64,000 nt of DNA. Origin: Actinomycetes bacterium (GTDB lineage: Bacteria > Actinomycetota > Acidimicrobiia > Acidimicrobiales > RAAP-2). Of this stretch, positions 34,280 to 42,313 are shown piece by piece. The DNA lies in assembly GCA_021844425.1 (NCBI GenBank), contig JAKBTL010000076.1, positions 62,001 through 126,000 on the forward strand, given 5' to 3'. Position 1 is the stretch's first letter; each line of letters opens with the position of its first letter. A program made the translations under genes and the position numbers. The notes beneath the pieces are model-generated. The model worked only from the letters and a program-made list of their open reading frames with translations. It searched no databases and was not told the DNA's origin.

Positions 34280-36798
34280 GGCGGGCTCCTCTTGGCGGCC
34301 TTCACGGCCGCGCGCGACGGCGACCCGACGGGGACGACCAGCGGCGCTCCTCCGCGATGTTCGATTTCGGTTCCCGCCACGGCGAGCTGGAGGGGGGCAC
34401 TGGACGCGATGATGACGTCGTCGCGCGACGCGCGCACCTCTACGGGGACCCCCTGGACACGGAAGCGCATCGAGAGCTCGCGCCATGCCGACGGGAGGTG
34501 CGGATCGACGACGACCCTGTGCGAGTCGGTGCGAACACCGAGGAACCCGTAGGCGAGCGCCTGCCATACGCCGCCCATCGCGGCAAGGTGCAGGCCCCCG
34601 GCGGTCGTCCCGGTCACGTCGTCGAGATCGAGCCTGGCGGCGGTTCGGAAGAGGTGCAGCGCCTCGTCCGGCCGGCCCGCCCGGGCAAGGAGCGTTGCCG
34701 AGATGGCTGGAGAGAGCGAGCTGCCGTGCGCGGTCCGGGGTTCGTAGAAGTCGATGCAGCGCTCGAGCGAACCCCGGGGGGGAATTGTCGGCAGCACGTG
34801 ATGGATCATGAGCACGTCTGCTTGCTTGATGAGCTGGGACGCCCGAACGCGCTCTGGGCCGAGCAGGACGTCGATGGCGACCGGCGGGCGGGCGACGTCC
34901 GACACGACGAGCGGCTCCAGCCCGAAGTACCCCGCGAACTGCTCGTAGATGCCCTGCTCGGCAACGAAGCCGTCCACGAGGCGCGCAGCGAGATCACGCC
35001 ACGCTGCGGTCTCCCCCGCACGCGACCCCGCGCGCGACCCCGCACGCGACCCCGCGCGCGACCCCGCAGGGTCGGCGCTCCCGCCACCCGGCCCCTGTAC
35101 CTGGTCCAAGAGGTCCGCAGCGCATCGGAGGTTCCAGCGCGCCATCACATTGGTGAATGCGTTGTCGTCGACCACCTCGTGGTACTCGTCCGGGCCCATC
35201 ACTCCGTAGAGGTGGGCCCGGCCGGCTCGGTCCAGCCGTATGCGGCTCGCCCAGTAGCGAGCGGTCTCGACGACAAGGCCGCGGCCCGGCCCCTCGAGGA
35301 AGGCCCCGTCCCCACTCCACTCGGCGTACCGGACCGCCGCCCAGGCCACGTCGGCCACGATGTGCTCCTCATGGGCTCCGGTGAGGATCGGGATCGGCTC
35401 GCCGTGCGGACCGTGGACGAGGCGGGGGGTGACGTCGCTCCCGTCCCGCGCCGACTCCCACGGAAACCGCGCACCTGTGCGCCCGAGCGCTGCGGCCTGC
35501 GCGCGGGCGGCAGGCAGCCGGCGGATGCGGTACTCGAGCATCGCACGTGCCGCCTCCGGACGCAGCGCGACGAGTGCAGGCAGCACGAACACGTCGGCGT
35601 CCCAGAACACATGGCCGTCGTAGGCGTCGCCGGTCAGGCCACGCGCCCCGACCGCCGCTTCGCCGCCGGCGGAAGCCGCCGCGAGCAGGTGGAACACCGA
35701 GAAGCGAGCTGCGAGCTCGTCCCTGGCCGCCTCGGGACCTCCGACGATCGTCACCTCGGCTCCTCGCCATCGCTGAGCCCATGCCCTGCGCTGCCCGGCC
35801 AACAGGGCATCGAACCCGACGGAGGCAGCGCGTGCGAGCTGCCTCGCCGCACGTCGCTCGGCCGGCGCTCCGTCACGGCCCGTCGACCATGCGCAGAGGC
35901 GCTCGAGGGTGACTCGGTCAGCATCCCCTGCCCACTGCTCGCGTGCAGCGACCGCGAGCGTTCCGAGTGCCGAGCCGCTCGACGCGACCGTGGCGCCTCC
36001 CTGACGCCGGGTGCGCCCACCTCCTCCGTCGGGAACTTCGAGCACGTCCCCGGGCAAGAGCGCGCCGTCGAACGCCTCGGCGCGCAGCGCCATGGCGTGC
36101 AGCTGCTCGCTCGAGACGAAGCGAAGCGAGCGCACACCGGTCTTGGCGTCGACGCGGACGAGGACGCCCGTCCGCAGGTCGACGGCGCCGACCACAGGCT
36201 GCGGCGAGTCGTCCGCCACGTTGGCGACCGTCCAGATCGGTCCGCGGACGAGGCGGCTCCGGTCGTCGTAGAGGCCTGCCGCGGCGAACAGCGGAGACGC
36301 ACGCTGACCCGTGCGCTCGGCCGAGCCGCGTACCCCGACCCTGCCGTTCGCAAGAGTGCCGAGAGCCTCGGTGACCCGCACCTTCGAGGGATCCCGGGGA
36401 AGGGGCACCACCCAACGGGGGTCGTCGTCGACGCCGGGCACACGGCGCGCCGCCCGGCGCTCCAGTTGCGCGTCGAGGATCTCGATGAGCCGGAGCTGAC
36501 CTCCGCCCATCAGCTGCACGCCGGAAGCGACTCCCCCGGTCTGGTCGCCGACCGAGACCGCGACCGCACGGACGAGCTCGTCCACCAGCATCGTCGCGTC
36601 GCTGCCGGGCACGCCGCCGAGAGAGCCGAGCTCGTCGCCGGCGACGAGGACGAGCGAGCCGGTCACCCCCTGATCACCGAGCACGCGCGCCGCGAACCGT
36701 GCCGAGTCGGACCTGGCGGTGAGCGAGAGCTCGACGTACCTCACGTCAGTCGTGACTCGGACGTCGTCGAGCGCGGCCCGGCGCGCCGCACGCCGCAC
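34276..36798 (-). CDS. GH65 glycoside phosphorylase, carrying the C-terminal part of a HAD domain
   Basis: 840-aa frame starting at a GTG inside a 7-bp repeat. Residues 1 to ~115 are not GH65: VTTDVRYVELSLTARSDSAR and VAGDELGSLGGVPGSDATML are the end of a HAD phosphatase, with its motif IV. GH65 follows, with the catalytic-acid block GVMGPDEYHEVVDDNAFTNV near residue 535 and phosphate-binding AHGSSLSP. The enzyme should phosphorolyse a disaccharide such as trehalose or kojibiose. Taken with the HAD frame at 36741 this is one ~1,020-aa HAD-GH65 gene broken by a frameshift. A (GSRA)4 repeat lies near residue 580. Confidence 0.85.
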   Translation of the reverse strand: MRRAARRAALDDVRVTTDVRYVELSLTARSDSARFAARVLGDQGVTGSLVLVAGDELGSLGGVPGSDATMLVDELVRAVAVSVGDQTGGVASGVQLMGGGQLRLIEILDAQLERRAARRVPGVDDDPRWVVPLPRDPSKVRVTEALGTLANGRVGVRGSAERTGQRASPLFAAAGLYDDRSRLVRGPIWTVANVADDSPQPVVGAVDLRTGVLVRVDAKTGVRSLRFVSSEQLHAMALRAEAFDGALLPGDVLEVPDGGGGRTRRQGGATVASSGSALGTLAVAAREQWAGDADRVTLERLCAWSTGRDGAPAERRAARQLARAASVGFDALLAGQRRAWAQRWRGAEVTIVGGPEAARDELAARFSVFHLLAAASAGGEAAVGARGLTGDAYDGHVFWDADVFVLPALVALRPEAARAMLEYRIRRLPAARAQAAALGRTGARFPWESARDGSDVTPRLVHGPHGEPIPILTGAHEEHIVADVAWAAVRYAEWSGDGAFLEGPGRGLVVETARYWASRIRLDRAGRAHLYGVMGPDEYHEVVDDNAFTNVMARWNLRCAADLLDQVQGPGGGSADPAGSRAGSRAGSRAGSRAGETAAWRDLAARLVDGFVAEQGIYEQFAGYFGLEPLVVSDVARPPVAIDVLLGPERVRASQLIKQADVLMIHHVLPTIPPRGSLERCIDFYEPRTAHGSSLSPAISATLLARAGRPDEALHLFRTAARLDLDDVTGTTAGGLHLAAMGGVWQALAYGFLGVRTDSHRVVVDPHLPSAWRELSMRFRVQGVPVEVRASRDDVIIASSAPLQLAVAGTEIEHRGGAPLVVPVGSPSRAAVKAAKRSPP
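35019..35066. repeat. 12-bp in-frame tandem repeat in the GH65 gene
   Basis: Four 12-bp units alternating cacgcgaccccg and cgcgcgaccccg (two 24-bp units), encoding GSRA four times. Copy number change would keep the frame. Confidence 0.95.
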
Positions 36799-37343
36799 GC
36801 CGCACGCCGCACGAGGTCTACGACCCCGGCCAGCCCCGCGATGTCGGCCTTGGCCAGGCGCGTGTCGAGCGCGGACAGCATCTCGGTCCTCCAGGCCTTC
36901 TTCGGGTCCGGCCGATCGGCCTCTGGGATCAGGTCGATCGTGTAGCGGCTCGGTCCGTCAGCAGCCATGTGCACCGTAAGGCCCTTCGCCTCGAACGCAG
37001 CGAGGCTGAGGGCCGCTGCGCGCTCGAGCCCAGCAGCCTCTTGCGGCGTCCAGGACTGACGGAAGACGAGATCGATTCCCCGCGTGTTCGCCCGAAACGC
37101 CTCTGCCCCATGGTTCGCGCACAGGTAGAGACGACCCGGGCCCGACGGCCGAGCCGCGAGCTGCCCGTCGACGTCGTCCACAGACCTCGCGCTCACCACG
37201 AACACGTAGACGCCATAGCGGCAGAGAGCCTCGATCCGCTCGCGCAGGACGCCGGCATCGCTGGCGCGGCCGTCGACCGCGGTACCCTCCCAGTCGAAGA
37301 GGATCCCTTCGAAGGTCGTGTCGAGGGTCTCGGGGATCGTCAC
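36741..37343 (-). CDS. HAD sugar-phosphatase domain, N-terminal part of the split HAD-GH65 gene
   Basis: About 200 codons from a GTG at 37343, preceded by GAGGCGGAGGA. HAD motif I is GILFDWEGTAVDG, where the second acidic residue is Glu instead of Asp; motif II is FVVSARSVDDVDGQ. A trehalose-phosphatase-like arrangement follows (LCANHGAEAF, IDLIPEADRPDPKKAW). After the 7-bp repeat the frame runs into 15 unrelated residues and stops, before motif IV, which lies in the next frame. On its own this part cannot be an active phosphatase. Confidence 0.82.
   Translation of the reverse strand: MTIPETLDTTFEGILFDWEGTAVDGRASDAGVLRERIEALCRYGVYVFVVSARSVDDVDGQLAARPSGPGRLYLCANHGAEAFRANTRGIDLVFRQSWTPQEAAGLERAAALSLAAFEAKGLTVHMAADGPSRYTIDLIPEADRPDPKKAWRTEMLSALDTRLAKADIAGLAGVVDLVRRAACGVRRAGPRSTTSESRLT
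36783..36810. repeat. 7-bp tandem repeat (gccgcac x4) at the HAD-GH65 frameshift
   Basis: Four exact copies on the plus strand; on the coding strand the unit is gtgcggc. The HAD frame enters the repeat in one phase and the GH65 frame leaves it in another. Because 7 is not divisible by 3, two or five copies would join both frames, while four, as here, separate them. Confidence 0.95.
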
Positions 37344-37478
37344 TCCTCCGCCTCGCAATGGCGCCTCTGGCCTCCGACGACGCCGAAGACACGGTGGGGC
37401 GTCACAGACGTCAAGGGGCAGAGGACACTGCCGCGGAGCCCTGACCGGACCGCCCCGCCCTCTCGACCCCCCGAGCGA

Positions 37479-37922
37479 TCACGCGACCGGAAGGGCGCTG
37501 TCGCGGTGGGCGTGGGCGATCTCGGCGGTGATCGGGCGGCTCGGGTCGACCAGGTCCCTCGCCAAGTCGACGAGCAGGTCGTCGACAGTGACCATGCCGA
37601 CGAACTGCCCGTCGCGGACGACTCCGAGCCGGCGGACCCCATGGGTCCAGAAGAGGGCGAACGCCTCGTGAAGATCGGCGTCGGCCTCGATCGAGACGGC
37701 GGGCGAGGTCATGACGTCGTCCACGCGGGCGTCGGGGGACGTGCCCGTGGCGAGCACGCGACGGAGGAGGTCGCGATCGGTCAGGATGCCGCGGAGCCTC
37801 GCTCCGTCGACCACCGCGAGCGCCCCTACGCCGGTGCGCTCCATGACCTGCGCGGCTTCACGGACGGTCTGCTCGGGCCCGACGCCAATGCCCGATCGGC
37901 GAATCGCATCGATCGTTCGCAT
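37479..37922 (-). CDS. CBS-domain pair protein
   Basis: 147 aa from the ATG at 37922. Two CBS motifs: GPEQTVREAAQVMERTGVGALAVVD ... GILTDRDLLRRVLA and VDDVMTSPAVSIEADADLHEAF ... VRRLGVVRDGQFVGMVTVDDLL. Stand-alone CBS pairs bind adenosine nucleotides and often sense energy state. It sits 32 bp after DUF1918 in the same run. Confidence 0.9.
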   Translation of the reverse strand: MRTIDAIRRSGIGVGPEQTVREAAQVMERTGVGALAVVDGARLRGILTDRDLLRRVLATGTSPDARVDDVMTSPAVSIEADADLHEAFALFWTHGVRRLGVVRDGQFVGMVTVDDLLVDLARDLVDPSRPITAEIAHAHRDSALPVA

Positions 37923-37954
37923 GGTGGTCCTCCACTTCTGGGGTGGTCGAGCTC

Positions 37955-38164
37955 TCAGGCTCGGGTGTGCTCGAGGTGCTCGAGGTGCTCGATCGCGGCG
38001 TCTGAGCCAGGGAAGAAGAGCGTCTCGTGCCCGCTGTCGCTCCAGCGCACGAGGTACGGGGGACCCCCGTCCGGGCCGTGCACCTCGATCACCTCGCAGT
38101 CCCGAACGGGCTCGTCGACCCGGTGGCCATTGATCACGATCCGATCGCCGATGTGTGCGTGCAC
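37955..38164 (-). CDS. DUF1918 small protein
   Basis: 69 aa from a GTG at 38164, chosen because AAAGGAGAG lies 4 bp upstream on the coding strand. The sequence HIGDRIVINGHRVDEPVRD, CEVIEVHGPDGGPPYLVRW and HETLFFPGSDA matches the DUF1918 SH3-like family common in actinobacteria. Function unknown. Frequently found near dormancy and stress genes, as here. The His/Glu-rich end (IEHLEHLEHTRA) is encoded by a short gaggtgctc repeat. Confidence 0.85.
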   Translation of the reverse strand: MHAHIGDRIVINGHRVDEPVRDCEVIEVHGPDGGPPYLVRWSDSGHETLFFPGSDAAIEHLEHLEHTRA

Positions 38165-38215
38165 TGAGCTCTCCTTTCTCTCCTCGGCTCGTCTCTCCTC
38201 GCTCGCGTCCAACGC

Positions 38216-38704
38216 TCAGAGCTTGTACCCGATGCTCCGCAGCAGCTCCCTGCGGGCCGACTCGTCCGCCGCCGTCTCGATGCCGGCCGGAGGCATCCCG
38301 TCGATCACGCCGAGCACGGCGCGTCCGAGCTCGGTCTGGGCCACGATGACCTCGACCTGGTTGGACGTAGCGCAGAAGACCGTGACGACCTCGGGAACCA
38401 GCTTGACCGCGTTCAGCACGTTGATCGGGAACCCGCCGCGCATGTAGACGACGAAGACGTGACCGGCGGCGATGGCTTCCGCGTTCCTCGTCGCGAGCTC
38501 CACAAGCTCGCTGTCGTTGCCTGACCGGCGAATGAGGCATGGCCCGGACGCCTCGGAGAACGCGACGCCGAACCGCAGATGCGGCCCGGCACTCGACATC
38601 GCCTCGTGGAGGTCCTCCACCGTCTTGATGAAGTGCGCCTGCCCGATGATCACGTTGACGTGTTCGGCCATCTCGATCGGGACGGCGCTCAGTTCCAGCG
38701 CCAT
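38216..38704 (-). CDS. Adenosine-specific kinase family protein (PF04008/DUF355)
   Basis: 162 aa from the ATG at 38704. Conserved blocks: VIIGQAHFIKTVEDLHEAM, LRFGVAFSEASGPCLIRRSGND, AGHVFVVYMRGGFPINVLNAVK, FCATSNQVEVIVAQTELGRAVLGVIDG. The family is mainly archaeal and named for adenosine binding/phosphorylation in a crystal structure study; its role in bacteria is unclear. First gene of the minus-strand run; 51 bp before DUF1918. Confidence 0.85.
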   Translation of the reverse strand: MALELSAVPIEMAEHVNVIIGQAHFIKTVEDLHEAMSSAGPHLRFGVAFSEASGPCLIRRSGNDSELVELATRNAEAIAAGHVFVVYMRGGFPINVLNAVKLVPEVVTVFCATSNQVEVIVAQTELGRAVLGVIDGMPPAGIETAADESARRELLRSIGYKL

Positions 38705-39145
38705 CACGCCTCCCGCTGAGCGTCGTCGGCCTGCACGGCCGTCGCAAAGAGCACCAGACCCATCGTCGGGCCGGCGCCCTGGCCGGCGACAGGGCCGAAC
38801 GTCACACGTCACCGGCTTCTCCGCGCTCGGCATCTCAGCGCTCGGCGTCTCTGCTGGGAACATCCGCGAATCGTCGGTGTTGAAAAGGTCGGGTGCCCCA
38901 GAACCCATCCGAGGATCCGAGAAGGACCCGGAAGGAGGCAGGGAGGCGTGACCAGGGATTGGTGAGCGAGGCGTACGGTCGTGGGTCGCTCGTCGTGAGC
39001 TGAGCTCGGGACGAGCGGGGCCAGCAATGCGAGGCAGGGCAGTCTTCTCGAAGACGCTGCAGCGGCAAGGGGCCCCGAAGGCTCCGCTGGATTTTCCACG
39101 CCGAACTGCTCATGCACAGTTGAGAAGAGGCGCTCGATTCCTGCG

Positions 39146-39168
39146 AAGGCGCGGGACGGGCGCCTTTT
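39146..39168 (+). terminator. Rho-independent terminator
   Basis: AAGGCGC, a 7-nt loop, GCGCCTT, then TT: a perfect 7-bp stem ending in a run of four T. On the minus strand there is no T-run, so direction is plus. No upstream plus-strand gene is recognised. Confidence 0.65.
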
Positions 39169-39263
39169 CATAATTTTCGCATCCGTGTGGTCCCTGTTTC
39201 GGGTCCGCTCTGTTTCTTGCCCGAATCGTCGACGGCGCACGCGTACCGTCCAGAAAGTGGGAC

Positions 39264-39285
39264 CTGATACCCTCCTGGGTATCAG
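39264..39285. promoter_or_regulatory. CstR-type operator, site 1
   Basis: Nine-base arms CTGATACCC and GGGTATCAG form a perfect inverted repeat around four bases. The core ATACC-N6-GGTAT (39267-39282) is shared with sites at 41699, 42992 and 44499. It lies 27 bp before the small CxxC gene, where it would block or overlap the promoter. Confidence 0.75.
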
Positions 39286-39308
39286 ACTGCGACAACGGGA
39301 GGTCGAGA

Positions 39309-39479
39309 ATGTGCCGTGCCGTGAGGTGCAGGACGTGCGGGAAGACGACGTGGGCCGGCTGCGGCCAACACGTCGACCAGGTGATGCGGCGAGTGCCCGC
39401 GTCCCAGCGCTGCCCTGGCCACCCCAAGCCGACTGGAAGCCGGCAGTCGGTGCTGCGTCGCCTGTTCTCTCGCTCCTGA
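39309..39479 (+). CDS. Small Cys-rich (zinc-ribbon-like) protein
   Basis: 56 aa: MCRAVRCRTCGKTTWAGCGQ, then HVDQVMRRV and QRCPGHPK. Six Cys, with CxxC and CGQH, look like a metal-binding or thiol site. A Shine-Dalgarno GGGAGG is 6 bp upstream. I recall near-identical small proteins widely in actinobacteria, always unannotated or hypothetical. Basic tail RQSVLRRLFSRS. The CstR-type operator in front suggests a role in persulfide or thiol stress. Confidence 0.8.
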   Translation: MCRAVRCRTCGKTTWAGCGQHVDQVMRRVPASQRCPGHPKPTGSRQSVLRRLFSRS

Positions 39480-39486
39480 GACGACG

Positions 39487-40058
39487 TCACCTTTCCAGTC
39501 TCCCGCGCTGCTCCTTCTCGCTCGTCGGGCCGGGTGAGACAGGAAAGAGCAGGTCGTCGAGTGGTCGGTCGTGGGTGAGCGGGTCGGCCACGTCGGCCAG
39601 GAGCGCGCTCACCGTGCACACGCGGAGCTTCTCCGCCTCTTTGACCGGGAGCGTGTCGGTGAGGTGGACGCCACCTGGACCCAGACGCACGATCCGTTCC
39701 ATCGCGCCAGCGACGAGCGGTCCGTGCGTGGCCACGACGGTCGGGCCGACGACGAGGAGGCGGTCCGCCGCGGACGATGCGACGGCATCGGCGAGCGCGC
39801 GAGGGGCGACGGCCTCTCCGGGGTTGCTTCGGAGGTCCTGGCAGGCGTAGCCGAAGTACGGCTCGACGACGCGCTCGCTGACCGGCGGCCCGGTCGACCG
39901 GAAGACGAAAACGTCGTCGTCGCCTTTGCGACGACCGGCCGCAGCTCGCCGTCGGGCAACCGTTCGACCTCGCAGGGAGCCAACTCCGTGCCCACCTCCG
40001 CGGCGACGGCGCTCGTCAGCGCTGCGGGCACCGAGCCGGACACGAGTCGAGCGGTCAT
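39487..40058 (-). pseudogene. PRPP-synthetase-like gene with deletions and a frameshift
   Basis: Starts normally at the ATG at 40058: MTARLVSGSVPAALTSAVA, ELAPCEVERLPDGELRPVVA. A missing base near 39925 shifts to the frame DDDVFVFRSTGPPV. Two in-frame deletions follow: PPVSER joins EPYFGYACQDLRSNPGEAV (about 25 residues lost), and ADRLLVV joins VATHGPLVAG (over 100 residues lost, including the central catalytic and PRPP-binding parts). The C-terminus LTDTLPV ... VSALLADVA ... RPLDDLL is intact. It cannot be functional. Confidence 0.82.
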
Positions 40059-40317
40059 TCGGCACTTCTGCTTGCGCGTTCGAAACGTGTTCCAGCCAGG
40101 TTCCAGGTTCCAGGCTCCGAAGGCCTGGGCGGCGCATCGAAAGCGGTGGGGCCAGGCGTGCCTCAAGGGTCGGCAGCTACCCGGGCCTCCCACAGGGCCG
40201 TTGGTCCCCACGCGGTGCACCTGCCAGGGTCCGTGGAGACCTCGCGGCCATTCTTGGGCCCATCGACCCTGGCGCCGAGCGTCGGCCCGGGGGAAGGTGG
40301 CAGCGGAGGTGGCGATC

Positions 40318-41649
40318 ATGTTCGAAGATCGCGTCGACGCGGGCCGGCGGCTCGCGGAGAGGCTCATCCATCTTCGAGGCGACGGCGTCGTCGTGCTCGG
40401 CCTCCCCCGGGGTGGGGTGCCGGTAGCCTTCGAGGTCGCCAGCGCGCTCGGGGCGCCGCTCGACGTCATCATCGTCCGCAAGCTCGGCGTGCCGTTCCAG
40501 CCGGAGCTTGGGATGGGAGCCATCGGCGAGGGCAACGTGCGCGTGGTCGACGAAGACGTCATCCGGCGTGCAGGGATCACGCAGGCAGAGATCGCGGCCG
40601 TCGAAGCGCGCGAACGGACGGAGCTGGAGCGACGGGCGCAGCGCTTCCGCGGCGACCACCCCCCGGTCCCGCTCTCGGGCCGCACGGCAGTAGTCATCGA
40701 CGACGGCATCGCGACCGGGTCGACCGCTCGGGCCGCGTGCCAGGTCGCGCGAGCCCAAGGCGCGGCCAAGGTGATCCTCGCGGTGCCGGCCGCGCCACGA
40801 GGCTGGGAGTCGCGGATCGGCTCGGATGCCGACGAGCTGGTCAGCCTCGCCACGCCCGAGTCGTTCTTCGCGATCGGCCAGTTCTACGACGACTTTTCCC
40901 AGACCACCGACGAAGAGGTGGTCGACCGCCTTGAGCGAGCGCGCCTCGGCACCCCCGCGGCCGCGCCGTCGAGAGCGGGAACGTACGATCCGCCGACGCG
41001 CGACGAGGACGTCGAGGTCCAGGCCGGCTCCGTGCGTCTGGCAGGGCACCTCGCGCTCCCCGAGCACCCTATCGGGGTCGTGTTGTTCGCCCACGGCAGC
41101 GGCAGCAGCCGCCACAGCCCCCGGAACCGCTACGTCGCCGGCGTGCTCGAGCAGGCGGGGATCGGCACCCTGCTGTTCGACCTGCTCACCGCGGAGGAAG
41201 AGCTCGACCGGGCGAACGTGTTCGACATCCCGCTGTTGGCTCGGCGCCTCTCGGAGGTCACCCGCTGGCTGCGAGGCCAACCTGACCGCGTGAGCCTCCC
41301 GATCGGGTACTTCGGGGCGAGCACCGGGGCCGGCGCGGCCCTGTGGTCGGCCGCGGAACCGGGCGCGGGCGTCGCGGCTGTCGTCTCCAGAGGTGGGCGT
41401 CCGGACCTCGCCGCACCACGCCTCCCCCGGGTCACCGCCCCGACGCTCCTCGTCGTGGGCGGACGCGACGAAGTCGTCTTCGCCCTCAACCGCGACGCGC
41501 AGAGTCAGCTGACCTGCAAGAGCAGCCTGGTCGTCATCCCCGGAGCCTCCCACCTCTTCGAGGAGCCCGGCACCTTGCGCGCGGCCGCAGAGGCCGCCCG
41601 AGATTGGTTCGCCGGCCATTTCGGCTCCGTCCCGGAGCGTGCGGGCTGA
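40318..41649 (+). CDS. Phosphoribosyltransferase fused to a dienelactone-hydrolase-like domain
   Basis: 443 aa from the ATG at 40318. Residues ~1-220 are a type I PRTase: VVVLGLPRGGVPVAFEVA, VRKLGVPFQPELGMGAIGEG and the PRPP loop TAVVIDDGIATGSTARAA. Residues ~235-440 are an alpha/beta hydrolase: GVVLFAHGSGSSRHSPRN, IGYFGASTGAGAALWSAA (nucleophile elbow) and VIPGASHLFEEPG. Fusions of this type are common in actinobacteria, often next to stress genes and PRPP-synthetase-like genes; here that neighbour is the decayed divergent gene. Substrates unknown. Confidence 0.88.
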   Translation: MFEDRVDAGRRLAERLIHLRGDGVVVLGLPRGGVPVAFEVASALGAPLDVIIVRKLGVPFQPELGMGAIGEGNVRVVDEDVIRRAGITQAEIAAVEARERTELERRAQRFRGDHPPVPLSGRTAVVIDDGIATGSTARAACQVARAQGAAKVILAVPAAPRGWESRIGSDADELVSLATPESFFAIGQFYDDFSQTTDEEVVDRLERARLGTPAAAPSRAGTYDPPTRDEDVEVQAGSVRLAGHLALPEHPIGVVLFAHGSGSSRHSPRNRYVAGVLEQAGIGTLLFDLLTAEEELDRANVFDIPLLARRLSEVTRWLRGQPDRVSLPIGYFGASTGAGAALWSAAEPGAGVAAVVSRGGRPDLAAPRLPRVTAPTLLVVGGRDEVVFALNRDAQSQLTCKSSLVVIPGASHLFEEPGTLRAAAEAARDWFAGHFGSVPERAG

Positions 41650-41698
41650 CTGGCACAGAGAGGTCGCACGGGCACGAGAGCGGGGCTGATCGGCGGGA

Positions 41699-41714
41699 AT
41701 ACCCCGGCAGGTAT
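41699..41714. promoter_or_regulatory. CstR-type operator, site 2
   Basis: ATACC-CCGGCA-GGTAT, the same ATACC-N6-GGTAT pattern, 100 bp before the thioredoxin gene. Confidence 0.7.
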
Positions 41715-41813
41715 GGTCGTTGTGCTTGGTCGGAGCTGCGAGGCAGCTCTCGGAGCAGGTCCGAGGCGGCCGTTCCAACAGCCGGCCCGAGAGAGGGCCG
41801 AGAGGGAGGCACC

Positions 41814-42185
41814 ATGGCTACGGTGGCGTTGAACAACGAGAACTTCGAAGAGACCGTGAAGTCGAACGAGACGGTGCTCGTCGACTTCTGGGCCAGTTGG
41901 TGTGGGCCGTGCCGCATGTTCGCCCCGGTCTTCGAATCGGCGTCGGTCGAGCATCCTGACATCGTGTTCGCGAAGGTCGACACCGAAGCCGAGCAGGAGC
42001 TCGCTGCGCGCTTTGGGATCATGTCGATCCCCACGCTCATGGCATTTCGCGACAACATCTTGCTGTACGCCCAGCCCGGAGCGCTGCCTGGTCACGTCCT
42101 CGAAGAGCTGATCACCAAGGTGAAGGAGCTCGACATGGACGACGTTCGCCGCCAAGTCGAAGAACGGGCAGGCGCCGCGTCGTAA
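41814..42185 (+). CDS. trxA: Thioredoxin
   Basis: 123 aa from the ATG at 41814 after GGGAGGCACC. Thioredoxin fold with FWASWCGPCRMFAPV active site, VDTEAEQELAARFGIMSIPTLM and the cis-Pro. A ~15-residue C-terminal extension (MDDVRRQVEERAGAAS) is beyond the usual domain. It would reduce disulfides or persulfides in the cytoplasm. The operator site 2 upstream suggests regulation by the persulfide sensor. Confidence 0.93.
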   Translation: MATVALNNENFEETVKSNETVLVDFWASWCGPCRMFAPVFESASVEHPDIVFAKVDTEAEQELAARFGIMSIPTLMAFRDNILLYAQPGALPGHVLEELITKVKELDMDDVRRQVEERAGAAS

Positions 42186-42228
42186 GCGCCGGCGCTGGAA
42201 CGCTGGCTACCCGGACGCATCGCTCAGG

Positions 42229-42313
42229 ATGATCGCCCGACGACTCGGCATGCGCCATGATCGCCCGGTGACTGCGGCACGCGCCATGATCGCCCGGTGA
42301 CTGCGGCACGCGC
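42229..42313 (+). repeat. Three tandem ~29-bp repeats overlapping the PIG-L gene start
   Basis: Copies at 42229-42256 (28 bp, diverged), 42257-42285 and 42286-42313; the last two are near identical. Each begins atgatcgcccg. The GTG start of the deacetylase gene lies in the third copy, so each copy brings a possible start region. No coding across the repeat. Confidence 0.92.

Larger units (their letters stand above)
38705..39308. other. 600-bp intergenic region
   Basis: No protein-coding gene found on either strand. It holds the upstream region of the adenosine-kinase operon, an intrinsic terminator on the plus strand at 39146-39168 that follows no recognised gene, and the promoter and operator of the small CxxC protein. 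The stretch 38880-39140 could encode a plus-strand small RNA ending at that terminator; there is no direct evidence. Confidence 0.5.

Noticed and set aside
38905-38950. CCCGGAAGGAGGCAG, similar to the SRP RNA loop
   Set aside because: The stem flanking GGAA does not pair correctly and the conserved AGCAGC is not present, so it is not an SRP RNA.
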